Positions 20,724-32,296 are shown, counted from the stretch's first letter. The stretch is 38,655 bases of DNA from Podochytrium sp. JEL0797 (GCA_027596195.1 JADGJG010000133.1:1-38655); one strand, 5' to 3'. Program-made: numbers and translations. Notes: generated from the letters alone by a model not told the origin.

Positions 20724-22664
20724 ATGATTCCAGTGACCCGCAGTCAATTCACAGCAGTGCTCGTCGTCCTCCTTTGCGCCTTATCCGCCATTCCCTTCCT
20801 TCACCTTCCAAATGGAGGACACTTTCGACTGCTCCAACCAACACCAGAGGGACCTGTCTCTGCAGAATTTGTAGCCTCTGACCTCCCCGTTATAAAAGAG
20901 TACCCAGTCACTCCTCTCCTCGTCGACTCCACCGCTTCCCACCCAGAACCACATTCCCAACTCAACAACTCAACTACACTCATCTGTCCCAAATGGGAAC
21001 CTTACGATACCCGTCTCCAAGCCTCCAAAGACTTTAGCTCAAACTGCACCCCACTTCCCTCCCTCATCCCAACCTTCGGCATCTCCCTCTGCCAATCCCA
21101 GCTCTTTTGCGGACAAGGCTACTTTCTCATCTCACGCACCGACTCGTTGAATTGCTCTCAAGAAATGAACACCCTCGTTTCACACAACCCCACAGTCGAT
21201 GCTTACTTCAAATCTTCCATCGGCCCTGACGCATTCCACCTCGCCTTCTCCGGCCCAGAACGAAACGCACCCACAATGTGGCACCACCTCGGAAACTGCA
21301 CCTACAAACTCCCTTACCGCCTTACCAACCCGGGAACATTCACAATCAACCTGCGCCACGCATACGACAAGTTCAAGGCGGTTTCGGAAATCGGGGATGA
21401 ATGGCCGCAACCCGCGTTCACGCCCTTGTTGGAGGAAGGGTTTGAGTTGAACGTGTGTCCTGAGTGTCCGAGTTTCTCGGCAAAGATGCTGGAGGCGGAA
21501 GTGAACCCCGATCTTCCGTTATGTTCGAGGACGGAGCCGCAGCAAGGCGTGTTTCTCAACATGACGATGGAAACGGAGCGGGAGGTGTACAAGTTCAAGA
21601 ATTATGGGTTCCCATACATTTGGTGAGTTTTTTTGATTATAGAATGATGGGGGAAGTCGATGTCACTAACAATGGCGATTCTCCACAGGGAACCCCTCGG
21701 TTGTCGCTTCGACCAACGCTTCGAGATGCACGCGAATTCAACATGCCACTCTTCGCGAAACCAATCCATTCACATCACGGGGGACTCGCACGGCCGCGCG
21801 CTCACACTCGCTCTCGATCAACGGCTGTCAGGCAACACGGACGGATTGTACCGGAATGTCAAGTACCATCACATTCATACGCGATACTATAATCCAGGAG
21901 ATGTGATGGTGCCGGGGGTGGCAGCAAAGCTGGAGTATGATTTGACGCGACGTGGTGATGATAGTCTTGCGCCGACAGATGCTGAACCTACCAACATCGC
22001 GTCAGATTCATCAGAAGTCCCCGCTGGATCTGAACAAGATCCAACCCTCAAACTTCCACCCGCGTCCGAACCAACACCACCAAGTGACCCTTTTCAGTCC
22101 CTCTCCTCGACCGAAGTAGAATACAACTACCTCGAACACCTCAACCTCCTCACAGACCCAGCCTCCTACCGCACCTTTGACAACAACTTGCAAGCCAGTC
22201 GAACCGAATTGGCACTGCTAAAATACTCTTCCCTCGTCTTCAACGTGGGCCATTGGCCCGCCAGCGGTCCCTGGGCCGGCGGCCATTTCACTCTCGAACG
22301 GTACACAGACCTCCTCGAATCCGCCGCCTCCTTCCTCGACACGATCCAAATCCGCCGCAAAATCCACGGCAAACAACCCCTCCGTGTAATCTGGATGGGA
22401 GTCTACGCGTTTACGATTAACCCAGACCCATTGAATATGCAAGCGCAAGGGCATGATTGGCGCGTGAATTACCGGTTGAAAGTGTGGGATGCGTATGCGG
22501 AGCGTGTGTGGAGGAGGAGAACTGGGGTTGCGAGGTTGAATGGGTTTGCGCAGACGCTGGCGTGGACGCAGGAAAGCCCGGATCGGGCACATTATCATAC
22601 TACACCAGCGATAGAGGCGACGGTGGATGAGGTGTTGCACAAGTTGAATGTTTGTGCGCAATAA
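20724..22664 (+). CDS. Type II membrane protein with GDSH/PC-esterase-like domain, copy 1
   Basis: Two exons, 20724-21622 and 21689-22664, join inside a Trp codon to 624 aa. Residues 8-26 form an uncharged membrane segment after a short basic N-terminus, typical of a signal anchor, so the body should face the Golgi/ER lumen. The luminal part is rich in Cys and N-glycosylation sites (NNST, NCT, NMT). The second half opens with CRFDQ, then ITGDSHGR at 329-336, like the nucleophile block of SGNH/PC-esterase (TBL, CAS1 and NXPE related) enzymes. A DRAH at 598-601 fits the C-terminal DxxH of that fold. I infer acyl-transfer or esterase activity on glycans or glycoproteins; the substrate is unknown. 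A Ser/Pro/Glu-rich linker lies between. The paralogue at 32297-34474 shares architecture and intron site. The stop TAA is embedded in AATAAA (22660-22665). Confidence 0.8.
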
Positions 22665-23296
22665 ATTATTATTCAGAGTTCCTCGTTTTCATTTTTTCCA
22701 AGTGCTTGTATTGATAACAACCCCCCTTCCCTCTCAAATAATAATACCAACCCCAAACTGCATTCCATCGAAGCGACTGAGTGCTAATTCCGCAGCAGTT
22801 TCTGGGTCCGCCACTCCTTACAACAGTTTTAACACCCCCGCAATCGCCGCTCGCTAAATTCGATTACTTTTCATTTCATTTGCATCTTTCGGTGGCCATT
22901 CTATCGCGAACTATCTGTTTTGCATGCGTTTCGTTGGGAAACGCGAATGCTTTCTTTCAAAGCCATCTCGTAATGTGCATGTTTTGGCAATGACTCGATT
23001 GCGGCAAGTGGAAAAAAATCTCATTCCCAGTCACCGCAAGCATGAACGTTGACAGTCCTTCTACAAGTAGATGCTCACGCTCTGGGTTAGTATACTATTA
23101 TACATGAGTGCTTTGAACCCTCCAAATTGAGTCGCAGCACTTGCGACAGTGCGCGCAAACAACGGGAGGCTTGCCTGGGGACCCAACGACCTTCCCAAAA
23201 TTACTCATGTGACAAAAAGGATTGAACGCGAAAAGTATAAAAGAGGCACAAGTGAAACTCCCTTCTGTCATTCACTAACACAACAAAAATTAAAAC
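22665..23296. other. Intergenic region upstream of arginase 1
   Basis: 632 bases, no gene. The 3' flank of the GDSH protein is on the left and the promoter of arginase 1 on the right, with a TATA box at 23236. Confidence 0.5.
23236..23243 (+). promoter_or_regulatory. TATA box of arginase 1
   Basis: TATAAAAG 54 bases before the ATG at 23297. It is a strong consensus TATA, as seen at regulated rather than housekeeping fungal genes. Confidence 0.65.
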
Positions 23297-24422
23297 ATGC
23301 TTTCTACAGACTTCGGACTTGACATCATCAACCACCGCACCACCCAGCGTACTGAACAGCGTATGCTCAAGGGAGACGCGACTGGAAAGAAGACTGTGGC
23401 TTTGATTGCTGCTGGATTCAGTGAGTTTTTTTTTGCGTTGTTTTTCGGTATTTTCGACGCGATTCTAATCAACTTTTTTCTTTTCAGGCGGAGGTCAACC
23501 AAGAAGAGGAGTCGACGAAGGTCCAGCTGCCATGCTCGACGAAGGTGGCCTCATTGAGCAAATGGAGGCTCTCAACTGGAACGTTGAACTCGACAACCAC
23601 CTCATCGACACCCACCAGTTCAAGCCCAAGGGAGACGACACGTACGGAATCCTCAAGAACGTCGAATACGTGTCCAACATCAACAAGGAAGTTCACGACT
23701 GTGTCAAGAAAGCCTGTGAGGAAGGAAAACTCGCCCTCACCATCGGAGGAGACCACTCCCTCGCCATCGGAACCGTGTCCGGATGTTTGGAAGCCTATCC
23801 CAAAATGGGCCTCATCTGGGTCGACGCGCACGGCGACATCAACACGGACGCGTGCACGACCAGTGGAAACTTGCACGGATGCCCCGTTTCGTTCTTTGCC
23901 GGACTCTCCAAGAACGTGCCCCACTTCAGCAAGTGGTTGAAGGGCGACTTTGATCTCTCGCGTCTCGTCTACATTGGTCTTCGCGACGTGGATGCTCCTG
24001 AGAAGCAAATCTTCCGCGACCACAACGTCAAAGCCTTCTCCATGACCGAGGTGGATGAGTGGGGTATTGGACGCGTTATGGATGCGGCCATCAAGTACTT
24101 GCAGGAGAACACGGTGGACACTCCAGAGTCCCCAGCGGATCGTGATGCCGAGGGGAACAAGATTTGCCCGATCCACATTTCGTACGACGTTGACGGCATG
24201 GACCCCAATTTTGCTCCATCCACTGGAACTCCCGTCAAGGGAGGTCTCTCTTACAGAGAGGGACACTACATCATGGAGGCTTTGCACCACTCTGGGTCTT
24301 TGGTTGCTGTTGACATTATGGAAGTGAACCCTGCTCTTGGCAGCGCCGAGGACCGTGCCAAGACGATTGCTGTTGGATGCTCGTTGGTTCGCTCCATGTT
24401 GGGCGAGGGATTGTTGTATTAG
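23297..24422 (+). CDS. CAR1: Arginase, copy 1 (intact)
   Basis: It catalyses L-arginine + H2O to L-ornithine + urea, the first step of arginine catabolism, with a binuclear Mn centre. Two exons, 23297-23420 and 23488-24422, join in phase to 352 aa. Exon 1 is 124 nt, exactly as in copy 2, and ends in the same codon (Ser of FSGGQPRRGVD). Mn ligand blocks are GGDHS (His 131), DAHGD (154-158) and SYDVDGMDP. The substrate loop STGTPVKGGLSYREGHY is complete. The middle residue of DAHGD is Gly, where animal arginases have Thr and many fungi Ala. Intron 1 (67 nt) is the only intron; copy 2 has an extra one. Poly(A) signal AATAAA is at 24450. A decayed copy of its intron/exon 2 junction lies just downstream. 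Confidence 0.95.
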
Positions 24423-24449
24423 ACTATGTACAAGGTTGTGCACACATGT

Positions 24450-24455
24450 AATAAA
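24450..24455 (+). promoter_or_regulatory. Poly(A) signal of arginase 1
   Basis: AATAAA 28 bases after the stop. Confidence 0.6.
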
Positions 24456-24602
24456 GGACTTTAAACTTTGATTTGTTACTCGTATTCTTTTTGGATTATA
24501 TGAAGTCGAGTCGGCTGCATGCATCTGGACGCGTTTGCTAATGTCTCACAAATACCTCACGTAGATGATCGCGTTCGAAACTACATGATACAAATACGCC
24601 AG

Positions 24603-24697
24603 TGTTTTCGACGCGATTCTAATCGACTTTCTTCGTTTTAGGCCGAGGTCAACCATTTAAGGCTCCGCTGCCGGGCTCGACGACGGTCTCTAAACCA
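24603..24697 (+). pseudogene. Decayed arginase fragment (intron 1 end plus exon 2 start)
   Basis: The block tttcgacgcgattctaatc of arginase 1 intron 1 (23450-23470) recurs here, followed by a pyrimidine tract, TTTTAG, then a copy of the exon 2 start (GAGGTCAACC) and a looser match through the CTGCC…CTCGACGA region. Point changes and small deletions destroy the frame. Because intron sequence is included, the copy arose at DNA level, not through mRNA. It lies 180 bases downstream of arginase 1 and just upstream of the sterol reductase gene. Confidence 0.8.
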
Positions 24698-24720
24698 GCT
24701 GATCAAAAAATTATCAAAAT

Positions 24721-26048
24721 ATGGCCATCATCGAAGAGATCCTCGATCGCCGCATCCACGCCGTGACTGGGGCCAACACGTAAGCACCCTGCTTCTCTCT
24801 GAAAAGACCAACCTACTTCCTTAGCGGCATTGGCTTCGCCATCGCCACGCGCCTGGTTTCCGCCGCCATCACATCCAAAACGCCCGCAACCGTCGTCCTC
24901 CTCTGCAGAAACCCAGCAAAAGCATCCGCTGCAAAAAGACTTCTCCTCGAATCGGCGATTGAACAATTTGGCAAAAAGAAGGTTGACGAGTTTGTTGGCG
25001 TCGAAGTCGTCGAGTGCAACCTGAGCGATGCAAAGCAAGTGGTGCATGCGGCGAAGGAGTTTACGGAGAGGTATTATTGTCTATCGCAAGTGAATCGCAA
25101 GTGACTAAGGCTTCCCAAGGTTCTCCCGCCTCGACTCTCTTATTTTCAACGCCGGCATGATCCCCGTGGCCTCCATCTCCCCCTGGAAGGGAACTCTCGC
25201 CATGATCAAAGACCCGTCCAACTTTGCCAAAACAACGGGGGAAGCCATGATCCAAAAGATTGGTGGTGTCACAACGGACTCGTTCGAATTTGGCGAAACC
25301 TTTGCCGCCAACTTCTTGGGCCATTATATTCTCTTGAAGGAGCTTGAAAACTTGTTGGCTGCCACGAGCAAGATGTTGAAGGTGGAAGCATTGGGCGTCG
25401 AAGGCGCGAGAGTGGTTTGGATGACGAGCGATACAGCCGAACCTGAGAGTTTCGATGATCAGGATGTCATGTGTCTCAAAGGGTGAGCTTTCTTTGATTC
25501 TTGGATTGAGCGAAATGCGGCAAGAAGCGGTGCAATCGGGAGGACGCGGGTATCGCGAATCTGAAATTCCAGAAACGCTAACTCTCACTCAACACAGATC
25601 CCAACCCTACGAATCCTCCAAACGTCTCATCGAGCTAATCCACATGGAAACCGCCCCCTCCCTCCGCAAAAGAGGAATCCACAGTCTCCTCGCGAACCCA
25701 GGAATCTCCGCAACCGACATCTCCCAAGGCAAAGTCCCGGTCTTCCTCATCATCATGGTACTCTATTTTCTGCGATTCTGCGGCCTCCGAGGCGTTTGCG
25801 TCACGCCTTTTAATGCCTCCCAATCGGTGGTGCACCTTGCGGTGGAAGTGAAGGACGCGAAAAGGTTGGATGTGGATACGGTGTATCAGTCGGATACGTC
25901 GTTTTTTGGAACTTCAAGGATTCGCGAGCTGCCCATCAACAAGGAACGCGTGATGACGTGTGACGGGGACGTTTGTTCGTTGGGTGTGGATTTGAAGGCG
26001 TTGAGGGAGGGAATAGATGACATGTACGCACGTGTCAAGGGTGTGTGA
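24721..26048 (+). CDS. ERG27: 3-keto-steroid reductase, Erg27/HSD17B7-like short-chain dehydrogenase
   Basis: It reduces the C-3 ketone during C-4 demethylation of sterols, using NADPH, at the ER. Four exons join to 372 aa: 24721-24779, 24825-25070, 25120-25482, 25598-26048. The cofactor loop TGANTGIGFA is at 16-25, NAG at 112-114, the active-site Y-E-S-S-K at 227-231 and the NFLGHY block before it. The order of blocks (FNAG…, an insert with WKGTLAMI, then GVTTDSFEFGETFAANFLGHYILLKELE) fits Erg27/HSD17B7 rather than general SDRs. A hydrophobic stretch (VPVFLIIMVLYFLRFCG) at about 270-286 matches the membrane-associated helix of this family and is followed by TPFN, like TPYN. Introns are 45, 49 and 115 nt. 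The ATG 24721 is right at the usual distance from the Gly loop. Confidence 0.85.
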
Positions 26049-26107
26049 AAGTTCTGTGTCCACGAATAAAATTCCTGCCGGTTATAAGATCTGGTTTGAA
26101 TTTCGAT

Positions 26108-26346
26108 CGTGCTCTACTTTCTCCAATTCTGCGGCCTTTGCTTCCCGATCGGTGGTGCGCCTTGCTGTTGAAGTGAAGGATGCGAAAACGTTGGATGTGG
26201 ATACGGTGTATCAGTCGGATACATCGGTTTTTGGAACTTCAAGGATTCGCGAGTTGCCCATCAACAAGGAACGCGTGGCGGCGTGATGACATGTGTTGGG
26301 GACGTTTGCTCGTTGGGTATGGATTTGAAGATGTTGAGGGAGGGTT
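26108..26346 (+). pseudogene. Tandem partial duplicate of the ERG27 3' end
   Basis: This block repeats the coding sequence of about 25757-26012 at high identity, including VEVKDAK…LDVDTVYQSDTS…FGTSRIRELPINKERV. About 30 bases covering TPFN are missing, and a small insertion (ggcggc) brings an in-frame TGA after KERVAA. It has no start, no Rossmann part and no Tyr-x-x-x-Lys, so it cannot be a reductase. It starts about 60 bases after the real stop. Confidence 0.85.
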
Positions 26347-27689
26347 GTTTCGAGAAATATTGGCAACCCACCTCCCAAACCGTCAAGGTTGTTCAAATTG
26401 CCACGGATTTCATTTTGAAAGACTGTTTTCCGCAACTCGTCCCCTCCGTATTCATTTTGAATATTGATATCTTCAAGGGGGGTTTTCATGAGATCGGAAT
26501 ATATTAGGGTTTTAGTCTTTCCTCACCGTCTCCCGTTGGAAGAGACGAATGCAGCGCGTTATCGTGTTTGGGGACACAGATTTAATCACGCGGTTCAGTC
26601 CGTCGGAAATGAAGAGGGGGTGTTGTGCTAGTTTGATATCAAGTGAAGAAGTTGAGGCGTTTTTGTTGCTCGTTCGATCATCGGGGATGGACAGAGATTG
26701 CGACCAAATATATCGTTTATTCATCACGAGATCAAAGAAAGAAACGCAGGTGAGCAGCGAGGCAGATACATGGAAGAACGGACGTGTGACATGTGAGTGG
26801 AATAATTCACCCAAACCAAATAATACATACCACCCCCGGGAAGGGAGCCCCAATTCGTCCAATATTTCCACAGCCTGATCCCTCCAAAAATAGAATCTTT
26901 CGCAACTCAGTGCTAGGTAGCTCTTTCGAGCGCCTGCGGGAGGCCATTTGCTGGCGGCCCAGAGAGCCCAAAACACACGCAACCACGCTGGAGATCCCGT
27001 GGAATCCATACAGAGCAGCCTCACTTCCTCATGCCATAAAAAAATGGCCATGGGGAGAACCCCAACAACAAGCGATTTCTCGCAAGTCGGAGAGAAGCGA
27101 GGCATGCTCGGGACGCAGGATCCACAGAACAAGCCATTGGAAGAGGGTCGAAATCGAGACGGGACACCTGTGCGTTTGGTGAGGAGGAGGAATGAGCAAA
27201 CAAGGGTCGATCCACTCCAATCTGGCGAATTGTGAAAACGACAAACCTTTAGACAGAGTACCATTCTGCTCTTACACAAACATACGTGTTTGCAGCGAGT
27301 ACTGCCTTGACTCCCTTGTCTTCAAACCGTATTTTTTTTGAACTATGGAATCTCAAGGACCAACATTCATGAATTAATTTTGGCGAATATTCCCGATGTG
27401 ACAACGACGCGCTTTTGATCGAGTCTCGGGGGTCCAAAACGAATGCTGCCTCATTTGTTCGATGCTCCAGAAAATGCAATTGGAACCGCGAATTCCAGCG
27501 AGTGCAGCGGTCGTGCAAGCAAGAATGCTGCACGAAAAGATCCTGCGTTGAAAGCTCGTAATGGGATTCACCTCGGTCGATTCCCCCATCCCATTCCTCC
27601 TTTTCCTCGATCACCCATCAATCACCGCGTCGGTTTTCTTTTTTTTTTTTTTTCAACACTCGAGTTCCACCAACCACCACCACCAAAAA
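26347..27689. other. 1.3-kb stretch with no secure gene
   Basis: From the end of the broken ERG27 repeat to the NOP58 start. The minus strand has an open frame of about 255 codons (27279-26512) that begins at TTG, not ATG. The plus strand has a shorter one (26549-26878, ATG). Neither shows a domain I know, and both read through the same bases, so at most one is real; the lack of stops over 768 bases is the only support. A run of 15 T is at 27639-27653 just before the NOP58 start. The last 300 bases are probably the NOP58 promoter. Confidence 0.35.
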
Positions 27690-29543
27690 ATGCTCGTGCT
27701 GTACGAAACCTCCGCGGGTTACGCCCTCTTCAAGATGAAGGACGACTCCAAGATGGACGACCCAGACGCCATCTTCACGCACTTTGCGTCCCCGGAAGCT
27801 GCTGCCAAGACGTGAGTTATCCCGTTCAGTCACGATCAACCCCCGTTGAAACCAACACAACAACCTATTCCACGAACAACAGGCTCAAGCTCAAGGCGTT
27901 CTCCAAGTTCGAAAACACCACGGACGCCATGTCTGCCGTGACTGCGCTTGTGGAGGGCAAGTTGAGCAAAGGGTTGAAAAAGTTTTTGGAGAAGGAGTTG
28001 TCGGAGTTGGATTTGAAGGACACGTTGGCTGTGGGTGACACGAAGCTTGGTATGTTCTGCTTGTTTTGTTGTTGGGGGTGAGGGTGGTGGAATGAACGGG
28101 GCGGGATCATGAAACGCATTTCGTTGGCTTCCCTTCCTGCCTTCTCCATCGATTATCCCGAATTCGCACATGCAAACTCTCTAATCACACTTCCCCACAT
28201 CACTACCACCACACAGCCTCCTCCATCGCCAAAAAGATGGAAATCAACGTCCAATCCGACGCCACAACCCTCGAACTCATGCGCGGAATCCGTTCCCAAA
28301 TCACAACCCTCATCTCGGGACTCCCCGAATCCGACATGAACGCCATGGTCCTCGGTCTTTCGCACTCCCTCTCGCGTTACAAGCTCAAGTTCTCCCCCGA
28401 CAAGGTCGACACTATGATCATCCAAGCGATTGCGCTGTTGGACGACTTGGACAAGGAGTTGAACACGTATGCCATGAGAGTGAAGGAATGGTATGGATGG
28501 CACTTCCCCGAGATGACCAAGATTATTGTCGACAATCTCGCGTATGCCAAGGTTGTGCGGGCGATGGGGTTCAGAACGAACGCGGCCGAGGTGGATTTGA
28601 GCAAGATTTTGCCCGAGGAGTTGGAGGAGGAGGTGAAGCTTGCTGCTGAGATCTCCATGGGAACCGAAATCAGTGACGAGGATATCGACAACATCAACCA
28701 CTTGGCCGAGCAGATCATCAGCATCACCGAGTACAGAGCCCAGTTGTACGATTACCTCAAGAACCGTATGGCCGCCATCGCCCCGAACCTCACGTGTCTC
28801 GTCGGCGAACTCGTTGGCGCGCGTCTCATTTCGCACGCCGGATCGTTGATGAACTTGTCCAAGCAACCCGCCTCCACGATCCAAATCCTCGGAGCCGAAA
28901 AAGCCCTCTTCAGAGCCCTGAAGGCCAAGCACGACACGCCCAAGTACGGACTCATTTACCACGCGAGTCTCGTTGGCCAAGCCGGCCCCAAGATCAAGGG
29001 AAAGGTGGCACGAACGGTCGCGACCAAGTGTGCGCTCGGAATCCGCGTGGACGCGTTGGGAGACCATGATGGACCCACGATTGGGATTGAGTTGAGGGCC
29101 AAGTTGGAGAACAGGATGAGGCAGTTGGAGGGCAAGGCCAAGGGTGCGGTTGGGTCTGCGAGCAAGGGCAAGAAGGATGGGAACAAGAAGTTTGAGTTCA
29201 AGGCCAACAAGGCGTACAACCCTGCGAGTGATGTGACCATGACGGAGGCGAGTGCTGAGGTGGAGAAGCCAAAGAAGAGAAAGGCCGAGGCGGAGGTTGA
29301 GGAGGAGGAGGAGGAGAAGCCCAAAAAGTCCAAGAAGAGCGAGGACTCTGAGGAGAGCGGGGAGAAGAAGAAGAAGAAGAAGAAGGCCAAGACTGAGGAG
29401 GTTGAGGAGGCTGAGGCTGAGGGTACGTCATTTTTAGCTTGCTGTTTGGGATTCCCCACCTGATAACTGACGTGCATTCTTTTGAACCTCCAGAGAAACC
29501 CAAAAAGAAGAAGAAGAAGTCCAAGGCTGCCGAAGACGAGTAA
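27690..29543 (+). CDS. NOP58: NOP58, core protein of box C/D snoRNPs
   Basis: Nop58 binds box C/D snoRNAs with fibrillarin, Nop56 and Snu13 in the nucleolus, for rRNA 2'-O-methylation and processing. Four exons join to 514 aa: 27690-27811, 27883-28049, 28217-29422, 29494-29543. The N-terminal [15 protein letters not shown] is the family signature. The coiled-coil region follows, then the NOP domain with [19 protein letters not shown] and the [15 protein letters not shown] block, then [20 protein letters not shown]. The C-terminus is a long Lys/Glu tail (KKE/D repeats) that is split by the last intron. The tail is typical of Nop58 and of nucleolar retention. Intron 2 (28050-28216, 167 nt) is longer than usual here. 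The gene has a pyrimidine-rich leader with a T run. Confidence 0.95.
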
Positions 29544-29812
29544 GCAACACTGCGTTGTTCTTGTTTTTCAGCCTGATTTTGTGTGTTGGATGATGATTCT
29601 TTTTGTGAAAAGAAATAAGTTTTAATTCTTAGTTAAATGATGTTGAGGTGCGTAATGCATCCCTGCAGATCGGCTGGGTGTTCTCAAACACGGCAAGGAA
29701 GAAAGAAAAAATTTCGATCTCCGTTATTTTCGAACTTGAAAACAAACAGGCGCCTGCCCCGCTGCCCTCTGCTCCCCCTCCCCCTCTGCCCTAGCCCACC
29801 CTACTTCTCTTG

Positions 29813-32126
29813 ATGGCAGTGATCAGCAACCCGCAAATGCCCGTCGCCGAGCCCCGCAGTGCCAATGAGCCATCTTCCTCCTCTGCCCCACTCCCACCGA
29901 TGCATGCAAAGGACCCCAAGGACCCTCAGCCCTTGCCAGTGACGTCCTTTAACTCTGCTGATGAGAATGTGACTGATGAGGTAACCAGCCCACTCGGATG
30001 CACCTTGTGCTAATTACTCATCCCAGAACCCGCCCGTTCTCCTCCCCCTCCCCCTCTGCGTGTCCCCCACCACCCGCGAAGAACCCTTGTATTATGCTGA
30101 ACCCGCCAGCACCGTTTCCATCCCCGCGCGCAAAGAGTCCCTCGAGATCCTTGTCCAGCACCGCCTCGAGATCGACACCAAAGCCAACACAACCATCAAC
30201 GCCTCTTCCACCGCCTTCAAACTCGCCAAAGACGAAATCTTCTCCTCCCCACCCCCACCTCCTCCCTCCTCCTCCCCTTTCATCCTCGAACGCAAAACCA
30301 CAAAAACCCCACCCGCCCGCTCCACCTACAACGTCTGGGAAGCCAACAACGAGGGCGAAATTGTGCAGGAACAAGTCACCGTCAACATTCCCACCCGCAG
30401 ATTCACAAACAACTCGCATACTGCGAATCACGAGTACGGCTTGTCTCCTGTTTCGTTGAAGCGGAATGGTCGCCCTGGCAGTTATCATGTCGAGTTTGGG
30501 ACGCCGATTAAGGAGGGGCATGCGAATTACTTGCTCATGTATGATATGCTGACGGGAATTCGAGTGAGTGTATCGCGGTGTCATGCGAAGCCGAATCGGG
30601 TGAGGTTGGAGGAGGAGGATTTCAAGGCCGCGCATAAGCTTGCGTTTGATGTGTAAGTATTTCGATTCTGAGCGAGGCTGTGTTGGTGGGATTCCGGTTG
30701 ATTTGATGCGGGTGCGAGTGCGAGCGAATGCGAAGCCGAGAAAGCCGATATTCCATTCTAATCGAATTGCACCGCCAACAGCACCGGAAACGAACTCCTC
30801 CCCAAAGCAACCTACGACTTCAAATTCAAAGACTACGCGCCCTGGGTCTTTCGCCAAATCCGCCAAGTTTTTATGGTCGACGCCCCCGAATACCTCCTCT
30901 CCCTCACGGGCAAATACGTTCTCTCCGAACTAGGCTCCCCCGGAAAATCCGGAAGTTTCTTCTACTTTAGCCAAGACTACCGGTTCATTATCAAGACGAT
31001 TTCGAAAACGGAGCACAAGTTTTTTCGAAGGATTTTGAAAGGGTATTATGAGCACGTGCAAGCGAATCCGGATACATTGCTGTGTCGTATTTTTGGGCTG
31101 CATCGTGTCAAGATTCCGGGGGGTCAAAAGATTCGTTTCGTGGTGATGGGCAATGTGTACGTATTTTTTTTGCATCGCCCCGTTCTCGTCGATTCTCGCT
31201 CACTTCTCAAAACCCCACAGTTTCCCCGCCAACAAGGACATCCACGAAACTTTCGACCTCAAAGGAAGCACCGTTGGCCGCGTCGTTCGCGCCGAAGATA
31301 TCCAGCCTCATAGCACGTTAAAAGACTTGAACTTCATGCAAATGCAAAAAACGATCCATCTGGGACCTCACAAAAAGGAAATGTTTTTGCGACAGTTGGA
31401 GAAGGACGCGTTGGTGAGTTGTTTTTATTTTTCATGTATTGGCCCGCAGCCCACGGTTTCACTCATCATGGCTCCCCGTCACTCGGAAATCAGTTCCTCC
31501 AAATCCACCACGTCATGGACTACTCCCTCCTCCTCGGAATCCACAACCTCGAAACCGGAAACCGCCAAAACATTCGCGAAACGACCCTTGCTGCGTTTGA
31601 ACCCTCCCCGGAAACACTCGTCCGTCGCCAACAACAGCAAGACCACGCGGCACCTCGCGCACCGTCACTTGAACGCAATGTTCCCAGTGGAACCACGTTG
31701 CATCGCACCCGATCGCGATCGTTGTCGTTGGGACGACACCATACCCGCCGCGCGTCCGCTCTCGAAGCGCAAGAAAACGTTGTCGTAGAACCCACGCGAG
31801 CAATCCTGCCAGACGATTCACCCCCCGAACGACAATTTTTCCAGTTCTACAACGAAATGGGCGGCGTGTTGGCCGAAAACGCAGCGGGGGAGGAAGGCGA
31901 GGAAGTATACTACATGGGGATTATTGATATCTTTACCGAGTATAATACGGTCAAGAAGGTGGAGCACTTTTTCAAGAGTTTGATGGGGAATGGGGTGAGT
32001 TTTTTTTTTTGGCTGGTTTTTGTATGCGATGGCTAATTTTCGTATCGGCAGAGGAAAATATCGGCAGTGAATTCCACTGCGTATGGGAAGCGGTTTGTTT
32101 CGTTTATCGAAAAGGCGTGTGACTAG
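29813..32126 (+). CDS. MSS4: Phosphatidylinositol-4-phosphate 5-kinase, Mss4/type I
   Basis: It phosphorylates PI4P to PI(4,5)P2 at the plasma membrane. Six exons join to 645 aa: 29813-29980, 30027-30652, 30782-31156, 31221-31413, 31494-31994, 32052-32126. The first 190 residues are Ser/Pro/Thr-rich and probably disordered. The kinase domain starts near 200 with ATYDFKFKDYAPWVFRQIR. It continues with SPGKSGSFFYFSQDYRFIIKT (nucleotide loop and Lys), FDLKGSTVGR (346-350 DLKGS), HHVMDYSLLLGIH (MDYSLL at 406-411) and the C-terminal IIDIFTEYNTVKKVEHFFKSL, the block carrying the catalytic Asp of the family. A Ser/Arg-rich insert of about 90 residues sits between MDYSLL and IIDIFTEY, which is common in fungi. 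AATAAA lies at 32159-32164. The stop is 171 bases from the convergent stop of GDSH copy 2. Confidence 0.92.
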
Positions 32127-32158
32127 GAGGATTGCTATTTCTCGGTGTCTTTTTATCA

Positions 32159-32164
32159 AATAAA
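32159..32164 (+). promoter_or_regulatory. Poly(A) signal of the PIP5K gene
   Basis: AATAAA 33 bases after the PIP5K stop, within the short convergent spacer. Confidence 0.55.
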
Positions 32165-32296
32165 CTTATATACGAAATGAATTCGAGTGTTGGAATCGGA
32201 CCAGCGTCTCAGATTGCCGCGTATTTGTGGGACACCAGCAAACGCGTCGAGCTGCCTTGCAGCACAAGAAGGATAATACATAACGGATAAACGTTT

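Noticed and set aside
23484..24524. 346-codon minus-strand ORF over arginase 1
   Set aside because: Antisense shadow of the conserved arginase exon.
28050..28216. Intronic box C/D snoRNA in the long NOP58 intron
   Set aside because: No paired RTGATGA and CTGA boxes with terminal stem on either strand.
28153..29067. 304-codon minus-strand ORF over NOP58
   Set aside because: Antisense shadow of a high-confidence coding exon.
30018..30866. 282-codon minus-strand ORF over the PIP5K gene
   Set aside because: Antisense shadow; Gly-rich translation arises from the Pro-rich PIP5K N-terminus.
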